From assembly GCF_900101465.1 (NCBI RefSeq), contig NZ_FMZM01000006.1, positions 217,315 to 281,314 on the forward strand: a DNA stretch of 64,000 nucleotides, given 5' to 3'. Shown here one piece after another: positions 16,042-25,340 of the stretch (within the stretch, counting starts at the first letter, position 1; the number at the start of each line of letters is the position of its first letter). The stretch comes from Nocardioides lianchengensis. GTDB lineage: Bacteria > Actinomycetota > Actinomycetes > Propionibacteriales > Nocardioidaceae. Under the pieces are notes generated by a model, which saw nothing but the letters and a program-made list of their open reading frames with translations, was not told where the DNA came from and did no database searches. The translations under genes and the position numbers were made by a program.

Positions 16042-16785
16042 TCAGCCCACCAGACCACGCAGGAGCGCGGCCGTGTCGTCGCAGTGTTCCTCCATGGCCG
16101 CTCGGGCGCGCTCGGGGCGCCCCGCGAGGATCGCGCGTACGACGGCCGCGTGCTGCCGGTCGGAGTGCGCGATGTTCGTCTCCAGCACCGGGATGGCCAG
16201 CAGCATCTCGTGCAGCGCCGACTGCACCGACGTCACCGCCTCGACCATGCGGGGTGAGGCGCTGAGCGTGGCGATGGTCAGGTGGAACCGCGAGTCGGCC
16301 TGCCGGTGGTCGGCGGGCCGGCGGGCGGTGGTGACGTCGTCCAGCGCGAGCTGGAGCTGGGCACGGGCCGGCTCGGACAGCGGCAGGCTCGCGGCGAGCG
16401 CGGCCGCCCCGGGCTCGATGACGCGGCGGAAGTCGAGCGAGTCGAGCCAGTCCGCGCGCCGCTCCGGCGACACCCGGGCGGCCGCGCGGGCCGACGGTGA
16501 CCGTGGCTTGAGCGTGACCACGGTGCCGCCCCCGCGGCCCCGGGTGGTCTCGACCAGTCCGGCCTGCCGCAGGGCCGCCATCGCCTCCCGCAGGGTGGCC
16601 CGGGAGACCTGCAGGCGCGCCGCCAGCTCGCGCTCGGGAGGGAGGACCGAACCGAGCGGGTAGACGCCGAGCCGCATCGCGGTGGCCAGCTGCTCCACGC
16701 ACGCCTCGAAGGCGTGGTGGCCGCGCACCGGCCGCAGGACCGCCTCGGGCAGCCCGGCTGCGGGGTCGGCGGTCATGCGGTTCAT
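16042..16785 (-). CDS. FadR-type GntR family transcriptional regulator
   Basis: A 247-residue regulator. The winged helix lies at about 25-95 (LGSVLPPERELAARLQVSRA, then REAMAALRQAGLVETTRGRGGGT), followed by an all-helical FCD effector domain (FRRVIEPGAAALAA, DSRFHLTIATLSASPRMVEA, HAAVVRAILAGR). FCD domains bind carboxylates through a metal held by Asp/His residues. It is divergent from the APC permease and directly upstream of the ligase, so it most likely controls both arms. A start at ATG 16776 is also possible. Confidence 0.92.
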   Translation of the reverse strand: MNRMTADPAAGLPEAVLRPVRGHHAFEACVEQLATAMRLGVYPLGSVLPPERELAARLQVSRATLREAMAALRQAGLVETTRGRGGGTVVTLKPRSPSARAAARVSPERRADWLDSLDFRRVIEPGAAALAASLPLSEPARAQLQLALDDVTTARRPADHRQADSRFHLTIATLSASPRMVEAVTSVQSALHEMLLAIPVLETNIAHSDRQHAAVVRAILAGRPERARAAMEEHCDDTAALLRGLVG

Positions 16786-16864
16786 CCTCTGGTCGGCGGG
16801 GGTGGTGCGTCAATCGTCCCCACAGAGTAAAGGTCTGGGTTCATACCAATTTTACGGGAGAGTG

Positions 16865-16894
16865 TTTACACCCGGATTCCGACGGGTCTAGGTT
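16865..16894 (+). promoter_or_regulatory. Candidate promoter of the permease-kinase-oxidoreductase arm
   Basis: TTTACA (16865-16870) and TAGGTT (16889-16894) are 18 bases apart in the AT-richer gap between the regulator and the permease. The same gap holds GGTTCATACC (about 16837-16846), with GGT/ACC arms, a weak candidate for a GntR-type operator. A GGAAGG ribosome-binding site follows at about 16920-16925. Confidence 0.45.
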
Positions 16895-16934
16895 CCGGTT
16901 CACGAATGCACGAGCAGCCCGGAAGGTGTGTCGC

Positions 16935-18527
16935 ATGACCGCAGAGACCCCGCCGCTGAACGAGGACGAAGCCCACCTCGCCCGGCTCGGCTACAAGCAG
17001 GAGCTGAACCGGACCTGGTCCGGCTTCTCGAACTTCGCGATCTCGTTCTCCATCATCTCGATCCTCGCCGGCTGCTTCACGACGTTCGGCCAGGGGTGGA
17101 GCAACGGCGGACCGGTCGCGATCACGTGGGGCTGGCCGATCATCTCGATCTTCATCCTCATCATCGGCTTCACCATGTCGGAGCTGGTCTCGGCGTACCC
17201 CACCTCGGGTGGCATCTACTGGTGGGCGGCGAAGCTCGGCGGCCCGGCGGCCGGGTTCTTCACCGGGTGGCTGAACCTGATCGGCCTGATCGCCGTCACC
17301 GCATCCGTCGCGTACGGCGCGGCCACCTTCCTCGACATCACGCTGAGCACCATCAGCACCGGCTGGGCCGAGGACTACAGCCTGTCCCGGGTCTTCGTGC
17401 TCTTCGTGCTGATCATGCTGCTCGCGGTGCTGCTCAACGCGTTCGGGGCGCACCTGCTGGCGCTCATCAACAACATCTCGGTGTGGTGGCACGTCGCCGG
17501 CGCCGCGGTGGTGATCCTGGTGCTGGTCATCGTGCCGGACCACCACCAGGACATCTCGTTCGTCATCAGCGAGCGGATCAACAACTCCGGCTACGACGCC
17601 GGGTCCAACAGCGGTGGCGTCTACTGGTTCCTGGTGCTGCCGCTCGGCTTCTTGCTCACGCAGTACACGATCACCGGCTTCGATGCCTCGGCCCACCTGT
17701 CCGAGGAGACCTCGGCGGCGTCCTCGGCCGCGGCCAAGGGCATCTGGCGCTCGATCTTCTACTCCGCCATCGGTGGCTGGATCCTGCTGCTGTCGTTCCT
17801 CTTCGCGGTGCAGGACCCCGACGGCGTGACTGCCGGCATCAACTCCGGCCTGAACGGCGCGGACGTGATCTTCGGCCAGGCGCTGAGCGACGGCTGGCAC
17901 ATCCTGATCCTGGTGATCTCCACGGCCGGACAGCTCTTCTGCGCGACCGCCTGCCTGACCAGCGCCTCGCGGATGTCCTTCGCGTTCAGCCGCGACGGTG
18001 CCATCCCCGGGTCCTCGCTGTGGTCGAAGGTCGCGCGCAACAAGATCCCGGTCAACGCCGTCCTCCTGTGCGCCGTGGTCGGTGTCCTGATCACCCTCCC
18101 GGCCCTGATCGAGGTCAACATCGGGACGCCCGAAGAGCCGCTGATCGTCCCGACCGCGTTCTACGCCGTGGTGTCGGTGGCGGTGATCGGCCTCTACCTC
18201 GCCTTCGCCATCCCGATCTTCCTGCGCTGGAAGATCGGCGACGCCTTCGAGGCCGGGTCCTGGACCAACGGCTCGAAGTACAAGTGGATGAACCTGGTCG
18301 CGACCGCCGAGATCGTCATCATCTCGATCTACTTCATCCTGCCCCTCTACCCGGCGGGTGTGCCGTGGGACGACGCCTTCACGTGGAAGTTCGTGAACTA
18401 CGCCCCGATCCTCACCTTCGGAGCGCTGCTGCTGCTCACGATCTGGTGGAACGTGTCGGCGAAGAAGTGGTTCACCGGGCCCAAGCACACCATCGACACC
18501 GCCGTCATCGAGGCCTTCGACGACTGA
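16935..18527 (+). CDS. APC superfamily amino acid/amine permease
   Basis: A 530-residue permease with about 12 membrane helices. The N-terminal LGYKQELNRTWSGFSNFAIS and FSIISILAGCFTTF mark the amino-acid/choline-transporter group of the APC superfamily. HLSEETSAASSAAAKGIW in the central loop and SASRMSFAFSRDGAIPGS later on are also group-specific. The short soluble tail ends DTAVIEAFDD. Transport of an amine, polyamine or amino acid into the cell is expected. First gene of the right arm, followed after 7 bases by the kinase-like gene. GTG 16926 is an alternative start, but ATG 16935 has the better-placed ribosome-binding site. Confidence 0.93.
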   Translation: MTAETPPLNEDEAHLARLGYKQELNRTWSGFSNFAISFSIISILAGCFTTFGQGWSNGGPVAITWGWPIISIFILIIGFTMSELVSAYPTSGGIYWWAAKLGGPAAGFFTGWLNLIGLIAVTASVAYGAATFLDITLSTISTGWAEDYSLSRVFVLFVLIMLLAVLLNAFGAHLLALINNISVWWHVAGAAVVILVLVIVPDHHQDISFVISERINNSGYDAGSNSGGVYWFLVLPLGFLLTQYTITGFDASAHLSEETSAASSAAAKGIWRSIFYSAIGGWILLLSFLFAVQDPDGVTAGINSGLNGADVIFGQALSDGWHILILVISTAGQLFCATACLTSASRMSFAFSRDGAIPGSSLWSKVARNKIPVNAVLLCAVVGVLITLPALIEVNIGTPEEPLIVPTAFYAVVSVAVIGLYLAFAIPIFLRWKIGDAFEAGSWTNGSKYKWMNLVATAEIVIISIYFILPLYPAGVPWDDAFTWKFVNYAPILTFGALLLLTIWWNVSAKKWFTGPKHTIDTAVIEAFDD

Positions 18528-18534
18528 CCCAATC

Positions 18535-19458
18535 GTGACGGGGACGACCGGTGACGTCGGCCTGGACCGCCTCGCCTGCCTGGCGGGGCGGTCCTGGGTC
18601 GGGTCCGACCTGCCCGGCGGGCTGACCAACCGCAACGTCCGGGTCACCACCACCGACGGTGGACCGCCGCTGGACCTGGTGGTGCGCTGCTCCCAGGGCG
18701 ACCCGGGACTGCTCGGCATCGACCGCGACGCCGAGCACGCGAACACGGTGGCCGCCGCGGCGGCCGGGGTGGGGGCGCCGGTCGTCGAGTACCGGCCCGA
18801 TCTCGGGATGCTGGTGATCAGCTTCCTGGAGGGACGCACCCTCGAGGACGCGGACTTCGCGGACCCGGGGGTCCTGCAGCGGGCGGCGGACGCCTGCCGA
18901 CGGCTGCACGCCGGGCCCGCCTTCACGGGCCGGTTCGACATGTTCGAGCGGCAGGCGTCGTACCGCTCGACGGTGCGCGAGCATGGCTTCCGGCTCCCCG
19001 CGTCGTACGACGACCACGCGGCCGCGTGGGACGACGTACGACGGGCGCTGGCCGCCGCGCCGCGTCCGGGGGTGCCCTGCAACAACGACCTGCTGGCAGC
19101 GAACTACGTGGACGACGGGGAGAACGTGCGGCTGATCGACTACGAGTACTCGGGCACCAACGACGCCTGCTTCGAGCTCGGCAACACCAGCACCGAGTGC
19201 GACTTCACGCCGGAGCAGGTGGAGGCCTGGACGGTGGCCTACTTCGGCGACCCGACGCCCGCCGACCTCGCCCGGGTGCAGGTCCAGGCGCTGTGCAGCG
19301 AGTACGGCTGGGCGCTGTGGGGCTTCATCCAGGCGACCGCGAGCCCGGTCGACTTCGACTTCTTCGGCTGGGGCCTGGAACGGTACGAGAAGGCGGTCGC
19401 GCGGTTCCGCTCGCCGGGGCTGCCCCGCCTGCTCGAGACGGTGGCCACCAGTGGCTGA
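18535..19458 (+). CDS. Choline/ethanolamine kinase-type phosphotransferase
   Basis: A 307-residue aminoglycoside-phosphotransferase-fold protein. PGGLTNRNVRV is the glycine-rich loop region. The catalytic segment is PCNNDLLAANY, with D185 as base and N190 binding metal, and IDYEYSGTND carries the second metal ligand D202. The residue before the usual HND core is Asn rather than His. An ATP-dependent phosphoryl transfer to choline, ethanolamine or a similar amino alcohol is the family role. GTG 18535 follows the permease after 7 bases; the last 8 bases overlap the oxidoreductase gene. Confidence 0.82.
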   Translation: MTGTTGDVGLDRLACLAGRSWVGSDLPGGLTNRNVRVTTTDGGPPLDLVVRCSQGDPGLLGIDRDAEHANTVAAAAAGVGAPVVEYRPDLGMLVISFLEGRTLEDADFADPGVLQRAADACRRLHAGPAFTGRFDMFERQASYRSTVREHGFRLPASYDDHAAAWDDVRRALAAAPRPGVPCNNDLLAANYVDDGENVRLIDYEYSGTNDACFELGNTSTECDFTPEQVEAWTVAYFGDPTPADLARVQVQALCSEYGWALWGFIQATASPVDFDFFGWGLERYEKAVARFRSPGLPRLLETVATSG

Positions 19459-21892
19459 CCTCCCGTCGCGCGCCCGGGTCGTGATCGTGGGCGGGGGCGT
19501 GATCGGCACGTCGGTCGCCTACCACCTGACCCGGCTGGGCTGGACCGACGTGCTGCTGCTGGAGCAGGGCCGACTCTCGGGCGGGACGACCTGGCACGCG
19601 GCCGGCCTGGTCGGCCCGCTGCGGGCCTCCGAGAGCGGCACCCGCCTGGTTCAGTACTCCGCCGAGCTCTACGACTCCCTGGAGGCCGAGACCGGGCTGG
19701 CCACCGGCTACCGCAACGTCGGGGGCGTCATCGTCGCGCGCACCGAGGACCGGATGGTGCAGCTTCGCCGTACGGCGGCCAACGCGGCGGCCTACGACCT
19801 GCCCTGCGAGCTGGTGAGCCCGGAGCGGGCGCAGGAGCTGTGGGCGCCGATGCGGGTCGACGACCTGCTGGGCGCGCTGTGGCTGCCGGGCGACGGCAAG
19901 GTCAACCCGACCGACCTGACCCAGTCGCTCGCGAAGGGAGCCCGGCAGCGCGGCGCGCGGATCGTCGAGAAGGTCCGGGTCACCGGCTTCGACGTGACCG
20001 AGACCCCGGCCGGGCGACGCGTCACCGCGGTGCGGACCGACCGGGGCGACGTCGAGGCCGAGGTGGTCGTCAACTGCGCCGGTCAGTGGGCCAAGGCGCT
20101 CGGTGACCTGGTCGGCGTGACCGTCCCGCTGCACTCCGCCGAGCACTTCTACGTGGTCACCGAGGCGATCGAGGGCGCCCATCCGGACCTGCCGATCATG
20201 CGCGACCCGGACGGCTGGACCTACTTCAAGGAGGAGGTCGGCGGCCTGGTCGTGGGCGGCTTCGAGCCCGAGGCCAAGCCCTGGCGCTCGCCCGACGACC
20301 TGCCGTACCCGTTCGAGTTCCAGCTCCTGGCGGAGGACTGGGACCACTTCTCGGTCCTGATGGACGAGGCGCTGCTGCGGATCCCGGCGCTCGAGCACAC
20401 CGGCATCCGCAAGTTCTACAACGGGCCCGAGTCGTTCACGCCCGACAACCAGTTCCTGCTCGGCGAGGCGCCCGAGCTGGACGGCTTCTTCGTCGGGGCC
20501 GGGTTCAACTCGGTCGGCATCGCCTCGGCGGGCGGGGCCGGCCGAGCGCTGGCCGAGTGGATCGTGGCGGGGGAGCCGCAGGACGACCTGGTCGGCGTCG
20601 ACGTACGACGCTTCGCGCCGTTCCACGGTGACAAGGCCTGGCTGCGCTCGCGGGTCGCCGAGGTGCTGGGCCTGCACTACGCGATCCCGTGGCCGCACCG
20701 CGAGCTCGAGTCGGGCCGTCCGCAGCGGGTCTCGCCGCTGCACGAGCGACTGGCCGCGAAGGGCGCGGTGTTCGGCACCCGGATGGGCTGGGAGCGGCCG
20801 CTCGTCCTCGGCCCCGCCGAGCTCGACCACACCTGGGGCCGGCCGGACTGGCTGGCCGCCTCGGCCGCCGAGCAGCGGGCCTGCCGGGAGGCGGTCGCGA
20901 TCTTCGACCAGACCTCGTTCTCCAAGTACGTCGTCGCCGGCCCGCAGGCCCTCGCTGCGCTGCAGTGGCTGTGCGCGGCCGACGTCGACGTCGCGGTCGG
21001 CGGCTGCGTCTACACGCCGTTCCTCAACGTCCGCGGCGGCTACGAGGCCGACCTCACCGTGACCAGGACCGGCCCGGAGGAGTTCCTGCTGGTCTCCAGC
21101 TCGGCGACCACGATCCGCGACCTCGACTGGATCCGGCGGCAGAGCACGGCGGCCGGCGTCGGCGTCCGGGGCACCGACGTCACCGAGGCGTACGCCGTGC
21201 TCGGGGTGATGGGCCCGCGCTCGCGCGAGCTGCTCGAGAGCCTGACCCCCGCCGACCTGTCGGAGGAGGGCTTCCCGTTCGCCACCAGCCGCGAGGTCCG
21301 GCTCGCGGGCTCGACCGTCCGCGCGACCCGGATGACCTACGTCGGCGAGCTGGGCTGGGAGCTGATGGTCCCGGTCGCCGAGGCGGCCGACGTGTACGAC
21401 GCGATCGCGGCGGCCGGAGCGTCGTACGGGCTGGTCGACGGGGGCTACTCGGCGATCGAGTCGCTGCGCCTGGAGAAGGGCTACCGCGCCTTCGGGCGCG
21501 AGCTGACCCCGGTGCTCACGCCGGTCGAGGCCGGCCTGGTCTTCGCCACCGCGCTGGCCGGCGACAAGCCGTTCCTCGGGCGGGCGGCGCTGGAGGCGCA
21601 TCGAGCCGAACTGGCCCGCGGGGGAGCCCGGCGCCGGGTGGTGTCGATCGCGCTGGCCGACCCGGAGCCGATGCTGTGGGGCGGCGAGCTGCTGCTGCGC
21701 GACGGCGCGCCGGTCGGGCAGGTGACCAGTGCGGCCTGGGGCGAGACCGTGGGTGCCTGCGTGGGCCTCGCGCTGCTGCGCCACGACGGCCCGGTCACGG
21801 CCGACGAGCTGGCGGCCGGGGGCTACCAGGTGGATGTCGGGGGCGACCGGCACGACGTCCGGGTCACCCTGCGGGCGCCGCTGGCGGGCTGA
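19451..21892 (+). CDS. FAD-dependent oxidoreductase-GcvT fusion (dimethylglycine/sarcosine dehydrogenase-like)
   Basis: An 813-residue two-module enzyme. Residues 8-370 are a DAO-type FAD domain: dinucleotide motif VIVGGGVIGTSVAYHL, then GGTTWHAAGLVG with H49 near where mammalian relatives bind FAD covalently, and GFNSVGIASAGGAG. A linker of FAO_M type follows. Residues about 430-805 are GcvT-like (MGWERPLVLGP, FDQTSFSKYVVAGP, YVGELGWELMVP, LRLEKGYRAFGRELTPV). Relatives oxidise N-methyl groups and pass the C1 unit to tetrahydrofolate. The substrate here is not fixed by the sequence. It ends the right arm. Confidence 0.92.
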   Translation: MADLPSRARVVIVGGGVIGTSVAYHLTRLGWTDVLLLEQGRLSGGTTWHAAGLVGPLRASESGTRLVQYSAELYDSLEAETGLATGYRNVGGVIVARTEDRMVQLRRTAANAAAYDLPCELVSPERAQELWAPMRVDDLLGALWLPGDGKVNPTDLTQSLAKGARQRGARIVEKVRVTGFDVTETPAGRRVTAVRTDRGDVEAEVVVNCAGQWAKALGDLVGVTVPLHSAEHFYVVTEAIEGAHPDLPIMRDPDGWTYFKEEVGGLVVGGFEPEAKPWRSPDDLPYPFEFQLLAEDWDHFSVLMDEALLRIPALEHTGIRKFYNGPESFTPDNQFLLGEAPELDGFFVGAGFNSVGIASAGGAGRALAEWIVAGEPQDDLVGVDVRRFAPFHGDKAWLRSRVAEVLGLHYAIPWPHRELESGRPQRVSPLHERLAAKGAVFGTRMGWERPLVLGPAELDHTWGRPDWLAASAAEQRACREAVAIFDQTSFSKYVVAGPQALAALQWLCAADVDVAVGGCVYTPFLNVRGGYEADLTVTRTGPEEFLLVSSSATTIRDLDWIRRQSTAAGVGVRGTDVTEAYAVLGVMGPRSRELLESLTPADLSEEGFPFATSREVRLAGSTVRATRMTYVGELGWELMVPVAEAADVYDAIAAAGASYGLVDGGYSAIESLRLEKGYRAFGRELTPVLTPVEAGLVFATALAGDKPFLGRAALEAHRAELARGGARRRVVSIALADPEPMLWGGELLLRDGAPVGQVTSAAWGETVGACVGLALLRHDGPVTADELAAGGYQVDVGGDRHDVRVTLRAPLAG

Positions 21893-21944
21893 CGGATCGA
21901 CGTCGCCTACCGTTCTCCCTACCGAGCGAGCGAGGGGGTGCGGG

Positions 21945-23429
21945 GTGGACGGACCTGACAACTCCGCTCTGTGGCGGCTGACGCTCGAGTACTCCCCGGT
22001 CGGGATGGCCCTGGTCGACCTCGACGGCAGCCTGCTCCTGGTCAACCGGGCGCTGTCCGAGATGCTCGGGTACGACGTCGAGTCGCTCACCCAGCGCGAC
22101 TTCCAGCAGCTGACCCACCCCGAGGACCTGGGCGCCGACCTCGAGCTGTTCGGACTCGCCCTCGAGGGCGAGATCGACGACTACCGGGTGCGCAAGCGCT
22201 ACCTGCACGCCGACGGCCACGTCGTGTGGGGAGACCTGTCCGTCGCCGTCGTCCGCGACCCCGACGGCGAGCCGCTCTACTTCATCTCGCAGATCCTCGA
22301 CGTGAGCGAGCAGCAGGAGTTCGAGCAGCGGCTGCAGGCCGCCAACGCGGCCCTGGAGAAGGAGCGCAACGCGCTCGAGGCGATCTTCGAGACGGTCACC
22401 GTGGGCCTGCTGCTGATCGACGCCGAGGGCCGCTACGAGCGGATGAACCGGCGGCACGAGGAGACCATGCGGCTGCCGTTCCCCGACGGCCACGACGGAG
22501 CGGCCGGCCAGCTCGGTCACGTCTATCACCTCGACGGGCAGACGCTGATGACCCGCGACGAGATGCCGTCGTACCGCGCGGCCCAAGGGGAGGAGTTCGA
22601 CGGCTACACCTACTGGGTGGGCTCGGACCCGCTGACCCGGGCGGCGTTCTCGACCTCGGCCCGGCAGGTGCGGGGGCCGAGTGGCGAGCGGCTGGGGGCG
22701 GCCCTGGCCTACCAGGAGATCACCGAGCTGATGCGGGCGATTCAGGTCCAGGACGAGTTCGTGTCGTCGGTGTCCCACGAGCTCCGCACCCCGCTGACCT
22801 CGGTCCTCGGCCACCTCGAGATGCTGGCCGACGAGGAGCACCCACCGGGCGTGGAGGCGCAGCTGCGGGTCGTGCAGCGCAACGCCAGCCGGCTGGCAGC
22901 GCTGGTCACCGACCTCCTGCTGGTGGCCCAGGTCGGCGAGCACGGTCTGCGCCTGCAGGCCCGGTCCGTCGACCTGAGCGCGGTCGTGCGCGAGTGCGTC
23001 CTGGCGGCCCGGCCGGACGCCGACAAGGCCCAGGTCGATCTCGCGGTCCTGCTGCCCGACCGACTGGTCACGGTCGTCGACGAGCAGCGGATCCGCCAGG
23101 TGCTCGACAACCTGGTCTCGAACGCCGTGAAGTACAGCCCCGAGGGCGGCTCGGCCACGATCACTCTGCGCGACCTCGGCGAGACCGTCGAGCTGTCCGT
23201 CACCGACACCGGCATCGGCATCGCGCCCGACGACGTCGAGCGGGTCTTCACCCGGTTCTTCCGCGGCGGCCACGCCCTCGACCAGCACATCCCGGGCACC
23301 GGTCTCGGGCTGAACATCGTCAGCTCGATCGTGGCCGCCCACGGCGGGACGGTGTCGCTGGACAGCGAGGTCGGTGTCGGCAGCACCTTCCGGGTGACCT
23401 TGCCGCACCGCCCCGCTGCCGGTGATTGA
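21945..23429 (+). CDS. PAS-domain sensor histidine kinase
   Basis: A soluble 494-residue kinase. The first PAS/PAC unit spans about 10-130 (YSPVGMALVDLDGSLLLVN, ending at ILDVSEQQEFEQ). A coiled linker and a second PAS-like region follow (144-265, IFETVTVGLLLIDAEGRYE). The phosphoacceptor H278 lies in SSVSHELRTPLTS, then VLDNLVSNAVKYSPEGG (N box), DTGIGI and GTGLGLNIV. There is no membrane segment, so it senses an intracellular cue. No response regulator is adjacent. GTG 21945 has GAGGGGG upstream. The stop TGA is the first part of a REP-like element. Confidence 0.92.
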   Translation: MDGPDNSALWRLTLEYSPVGMALVDLDGSLLLVNRALSEMLGYDVESLTQRDFQQLTHPEDLGADLELFGLALEGEIDDYRVRKRYLHADGHVVWGDLSVAVVRDPDGEPLYFISQILDVSEQQEFEQRLQAANAALEKERNALEAIFETVTVGLLLIDAEGRYERMNRRHEETMRLPFPDGHDGAAGQLGHVYHLDGQTLMTRDEMPSYRAAQGEEFDGYTYWVGSDPLTRAAFSTSARQVRGPSGERLGAALAYQEITELMRAIQVQDEFVSSVSHELRTPLTSVLGHLEMLADEEHPPGVEAQLRVVQRNASRLAALVTDLLLVAQVGEHGLRLQARSVDLSAVVRECVLAARPDADKAQVDLAVLLPDRLVTVVDEQRIRQVLDNLVSNAVKYSPEGGSATITLRDLGETVELSVTDTGIGIAPDDVERVFTRFFRGGHALDQHIPGTGLGLNIVSSIVAAHGGTVSLDSEVGVGSTFRVTLPHRPAAGD

Positions 23430-23585
23430 GGAGGGACGAAGTCCCGTCTCGAGACCCGTCTTGCCGAGCGACGGCCCGGGTTGACGCCGTGGCGGGGCTC
23501 GGTGGGTTTCGAGACGGTCGCTGCGTGACCTCCTCAACCGCCGGGGGGCGGTGGTTGAGGAGGGACGAAGTCCCGTCTCGAAACC
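23421..23585. repeat. Three REP-like elements (forward, inverted, forward)
   Basis: Copy A (23421-23456) and copy C (23551-23585) read GGTTGAGGAGGGACGAAG, then TCCCGTCTCG and a final RACC, with an internal GGGAC-GAA-GTCCC hairpin. Copy B (23505-23542) is inverted and has the other core, GGTCACGCAGCGAC. B and C can pair as a larger inverted repeat. Copy A overlaps the kinase stop codon; copy C ends 22 bases from the catalase stop. The 177-base gap between the two convergent genes holds nothing else. Confidence 0.85.
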
Positions 23586-23606
23586 CCGGACGACGGCAAG
23601 CCGGCC

Positions 23607-25196
23607 TCAGCCGGCGTGCGTGTCGGACTCCCGGAAGGCGCCCTCGGCGTCCTCCTTCGCGACGTCGTCCTGACCCCCCGGCCCACCGAGGTCGGCGTCG
23701 GCGCGGACCAGCTCCTCGATCCGCTTCGCGCAGTCCGCGTCGACGCGGCGCCAGTAGTCGAAGGCCCGCTCGAGGACCTCGCCCTCGACCCCGCCGAGCA
23801 GGTGGCCGGCGACGGTCTTCACGAACAGCTCGCGCTGCTCGTCGCCCCACACCTCGCGGACCAGGGCGCCGGCCTGGGAGAAGTCGTCGTCGTCCGCACG
23901 CAGGGTGTAGGCCTGCCGGACCATGGCGCCGTCGGTCTCCCAGCCGTCCTCGACCTCACCCACCTGGTCGGCGTAGCCGCGGCCGAAGGAGTTGGGGGCG
24001 TAGACCGGGTCGTCGGCCCGGTGCTCGTAGGCCATCGGGCCGTCCTGCGTGTAGGTGTTCACCGCACTGCGGGGGCGGTTGACCGGGAGCTGAAGGTAGT
24101 TCGGCCCGATCCGGTAGCGGTGGGTGTCGGAGTAGGCGAAGGCCCGGCCGAGGAGCATCTTGTCGGGCGAGAACCCGATCCCCGGGACCAGGGCCGACGG
24201 CTCGAAGGCGGCCTGCTCGATCTGGGCGAAGAAGTTCTCGGGGTTGCGGTTCAGGGTCATCGTGCCGACCTTGACCAGCGGGTAGTCGGCGTGCGGCCAG
24301 ACCTTGGTCAGGTCGAACGGGTTGATCCGGTAGGTCCGGGCGTCGGCGTACGGCATCAGCTGGACCGAGAGCGTCCACGAGGGGAACTCCTCGCGGGCGA
24401 TCGCCTCGTAGAGGTCACGGCGGTGGAAGTCGGCGTCCTCACCCGCGATCTTGGTGGCCTGCTCGTCGGTCAGGGACTCGACGCCCTGGTCGCTGTGGAA
24501 GTGGTACTTGACCCAGTGCTTCTCGCCGGCGGCGTTGATCCACAGGTAGGTGTGGGAGCCGTAGCCGTTCATGTGCCGGTAGGTCCGCGGGATGCCGCGG
24601 TCGCCCATCAGGTAGGTGACCTGGTGGGCCGACTCCGGGTTGAGGCTCCAGAAGTCCCACTGCATGTTGTTGTCGCGCAGCCCCGACCCGCCGCGACGCT
24701 TCTGGGAGCGAATGAAGTGGGGGAACTTCATCGTGTCGCGGACGAAGAAGACCGGGGTGTTGTTGCCGACCAGGTCGTAGTTGCCCTCGTCGGTGTAGAA
24801 CTTCAGCGCGAAGCCGCGCGGGTCGCGCCAGGTGTCGGGGGAGCCCTGCTCGCCGGCGACGGTCGAGAACCGCGCCAGCATCTCGGTCGAGGCACCGGGC
24901 TGGAACAGCGCGGCCTTCGTGTACGCCGACACGTCCTCGGTCGTCTCGAAGACCCCGAAGGCCCCCGAGCCCTTGGCGTGCACGTTGCGCTCCGGGACCC
25001 GCTCGCGGTTGAAGTGGGCCATCTGGTTGACGAAGTGGACGTCGTGGAGGAGCAGCGGGCCGTCCGGGCCGAGGGTCAGCGAGTTCCGGTCGCTGGGCGC
25101 CGGCGCCCCGTTGTCGGTCGTGGAGCCGAGGGCAGCCTCGGACGTCGGCGCGGTCGCGACGGCGGAGCCGTCGGTGGGCTGGGGTACGTCGGTCAT
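23607..25196 (-). CDS. katA: Monofunctional heme catalase, small-subunit type
   Basis: Converts hydrogen peroxide to water and oxygen in the cytoplasm. The 529-residue protein has the distal His at H73 ([16 protein letters not shown]), the catalytic Asn at 145/146 ([11 protein letters not shown]), and the proximal heme-ligand Tyr in [21 protein letters not shown]-pocket features such as [10 protein letters not shown] and [11 protein letters not shown] are present. Length fits clade 3 small-subunit catalases. A 35-residue Ala/Thr/Pro-rich N-terminal arm precedes the family core. Divergent from the SpoIIE-type phosphatase. Confidence 0.97.
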   Translation of the reverse strand: MTDVPQPTDGSAVATAPTSEAALGSTTDNGAPAPSDRNSLTLGPDGPLLLHDVHFVNQMAHFNRERVPERNVHAKGSGAFGVFETTEDVSAYTKAALFQPGASTEMLARFSTVAGEQGSPDTWRDPRGFALKFYTDEGNYDLVGNNTPVFFVRDTMKFPHFIRSQKRRGGSGLRDNNMQWDFWSLNPESAHQVTYLMGDRGIPRTYRHMNGYGSHTYLWINAAGEKHWVKYHFHSDQGVESLTDEQATKIAGEDADFHRRDLYEAIAREEFPSWTLSVQLMPYADARTYRINPFDLTKVWPHADYPLVKVGTMTLNRNPENFFAQIEQAAFEPSALVPGIGFSPDKMLLGRAFAYSDTHRYRIGPNYLQLPVNRPRSAVNTYTQDGPMAYEHRADDPVYAPNSFGRGYADQVGEVEDGWETDGAMVRQAYTLRADDDDFSQAGALVREVWGDEQRELFVKTVAGHLLGGVEGEVLERAFDYWRRVDADCAKRIEELVRADADLGGPGGQDDVAKEDAEGAFRESDTHAG

Positions 25197-25264
25197 GGTC
25201 GCCTCCTGGTCGCGGTTCTGCGGGGTCTCCGACCGTTACCCGGCGTACCGAACGGCACACGGGG

Positions 25265-25281
25265 ACTGGAGTCGCTCCAGT
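25265..25281. promoter_or_regulatory. 17-bp palindrome between katA and the phosphatase gene
   Basis: ACTGGAGTCGCTCCAGT has 7-bp perfect arms around TCG. It lies 69 bases upstream of katA and 60 bases upstream of the divergent GTG, in the only gap they share (25197-25340). A regulator-binding site is the likely role; which regulator is unknown. Confidence 0.4.
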
Positions 25282-25340
25282 GAACGGCGGAGCACGCCGT
25301 CGATCCGTGACGTCGGTGGCCAACGGAATAGTCTGCTCGC

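Noticed and set aside
16837..16846. GGTTCATACC as a FadR-type operator
   Set aside because: Arms are only three bases and the spacer is four, unlike the typical TNGTNNNACNA spacing; kept only as a remark in the promoter entry.
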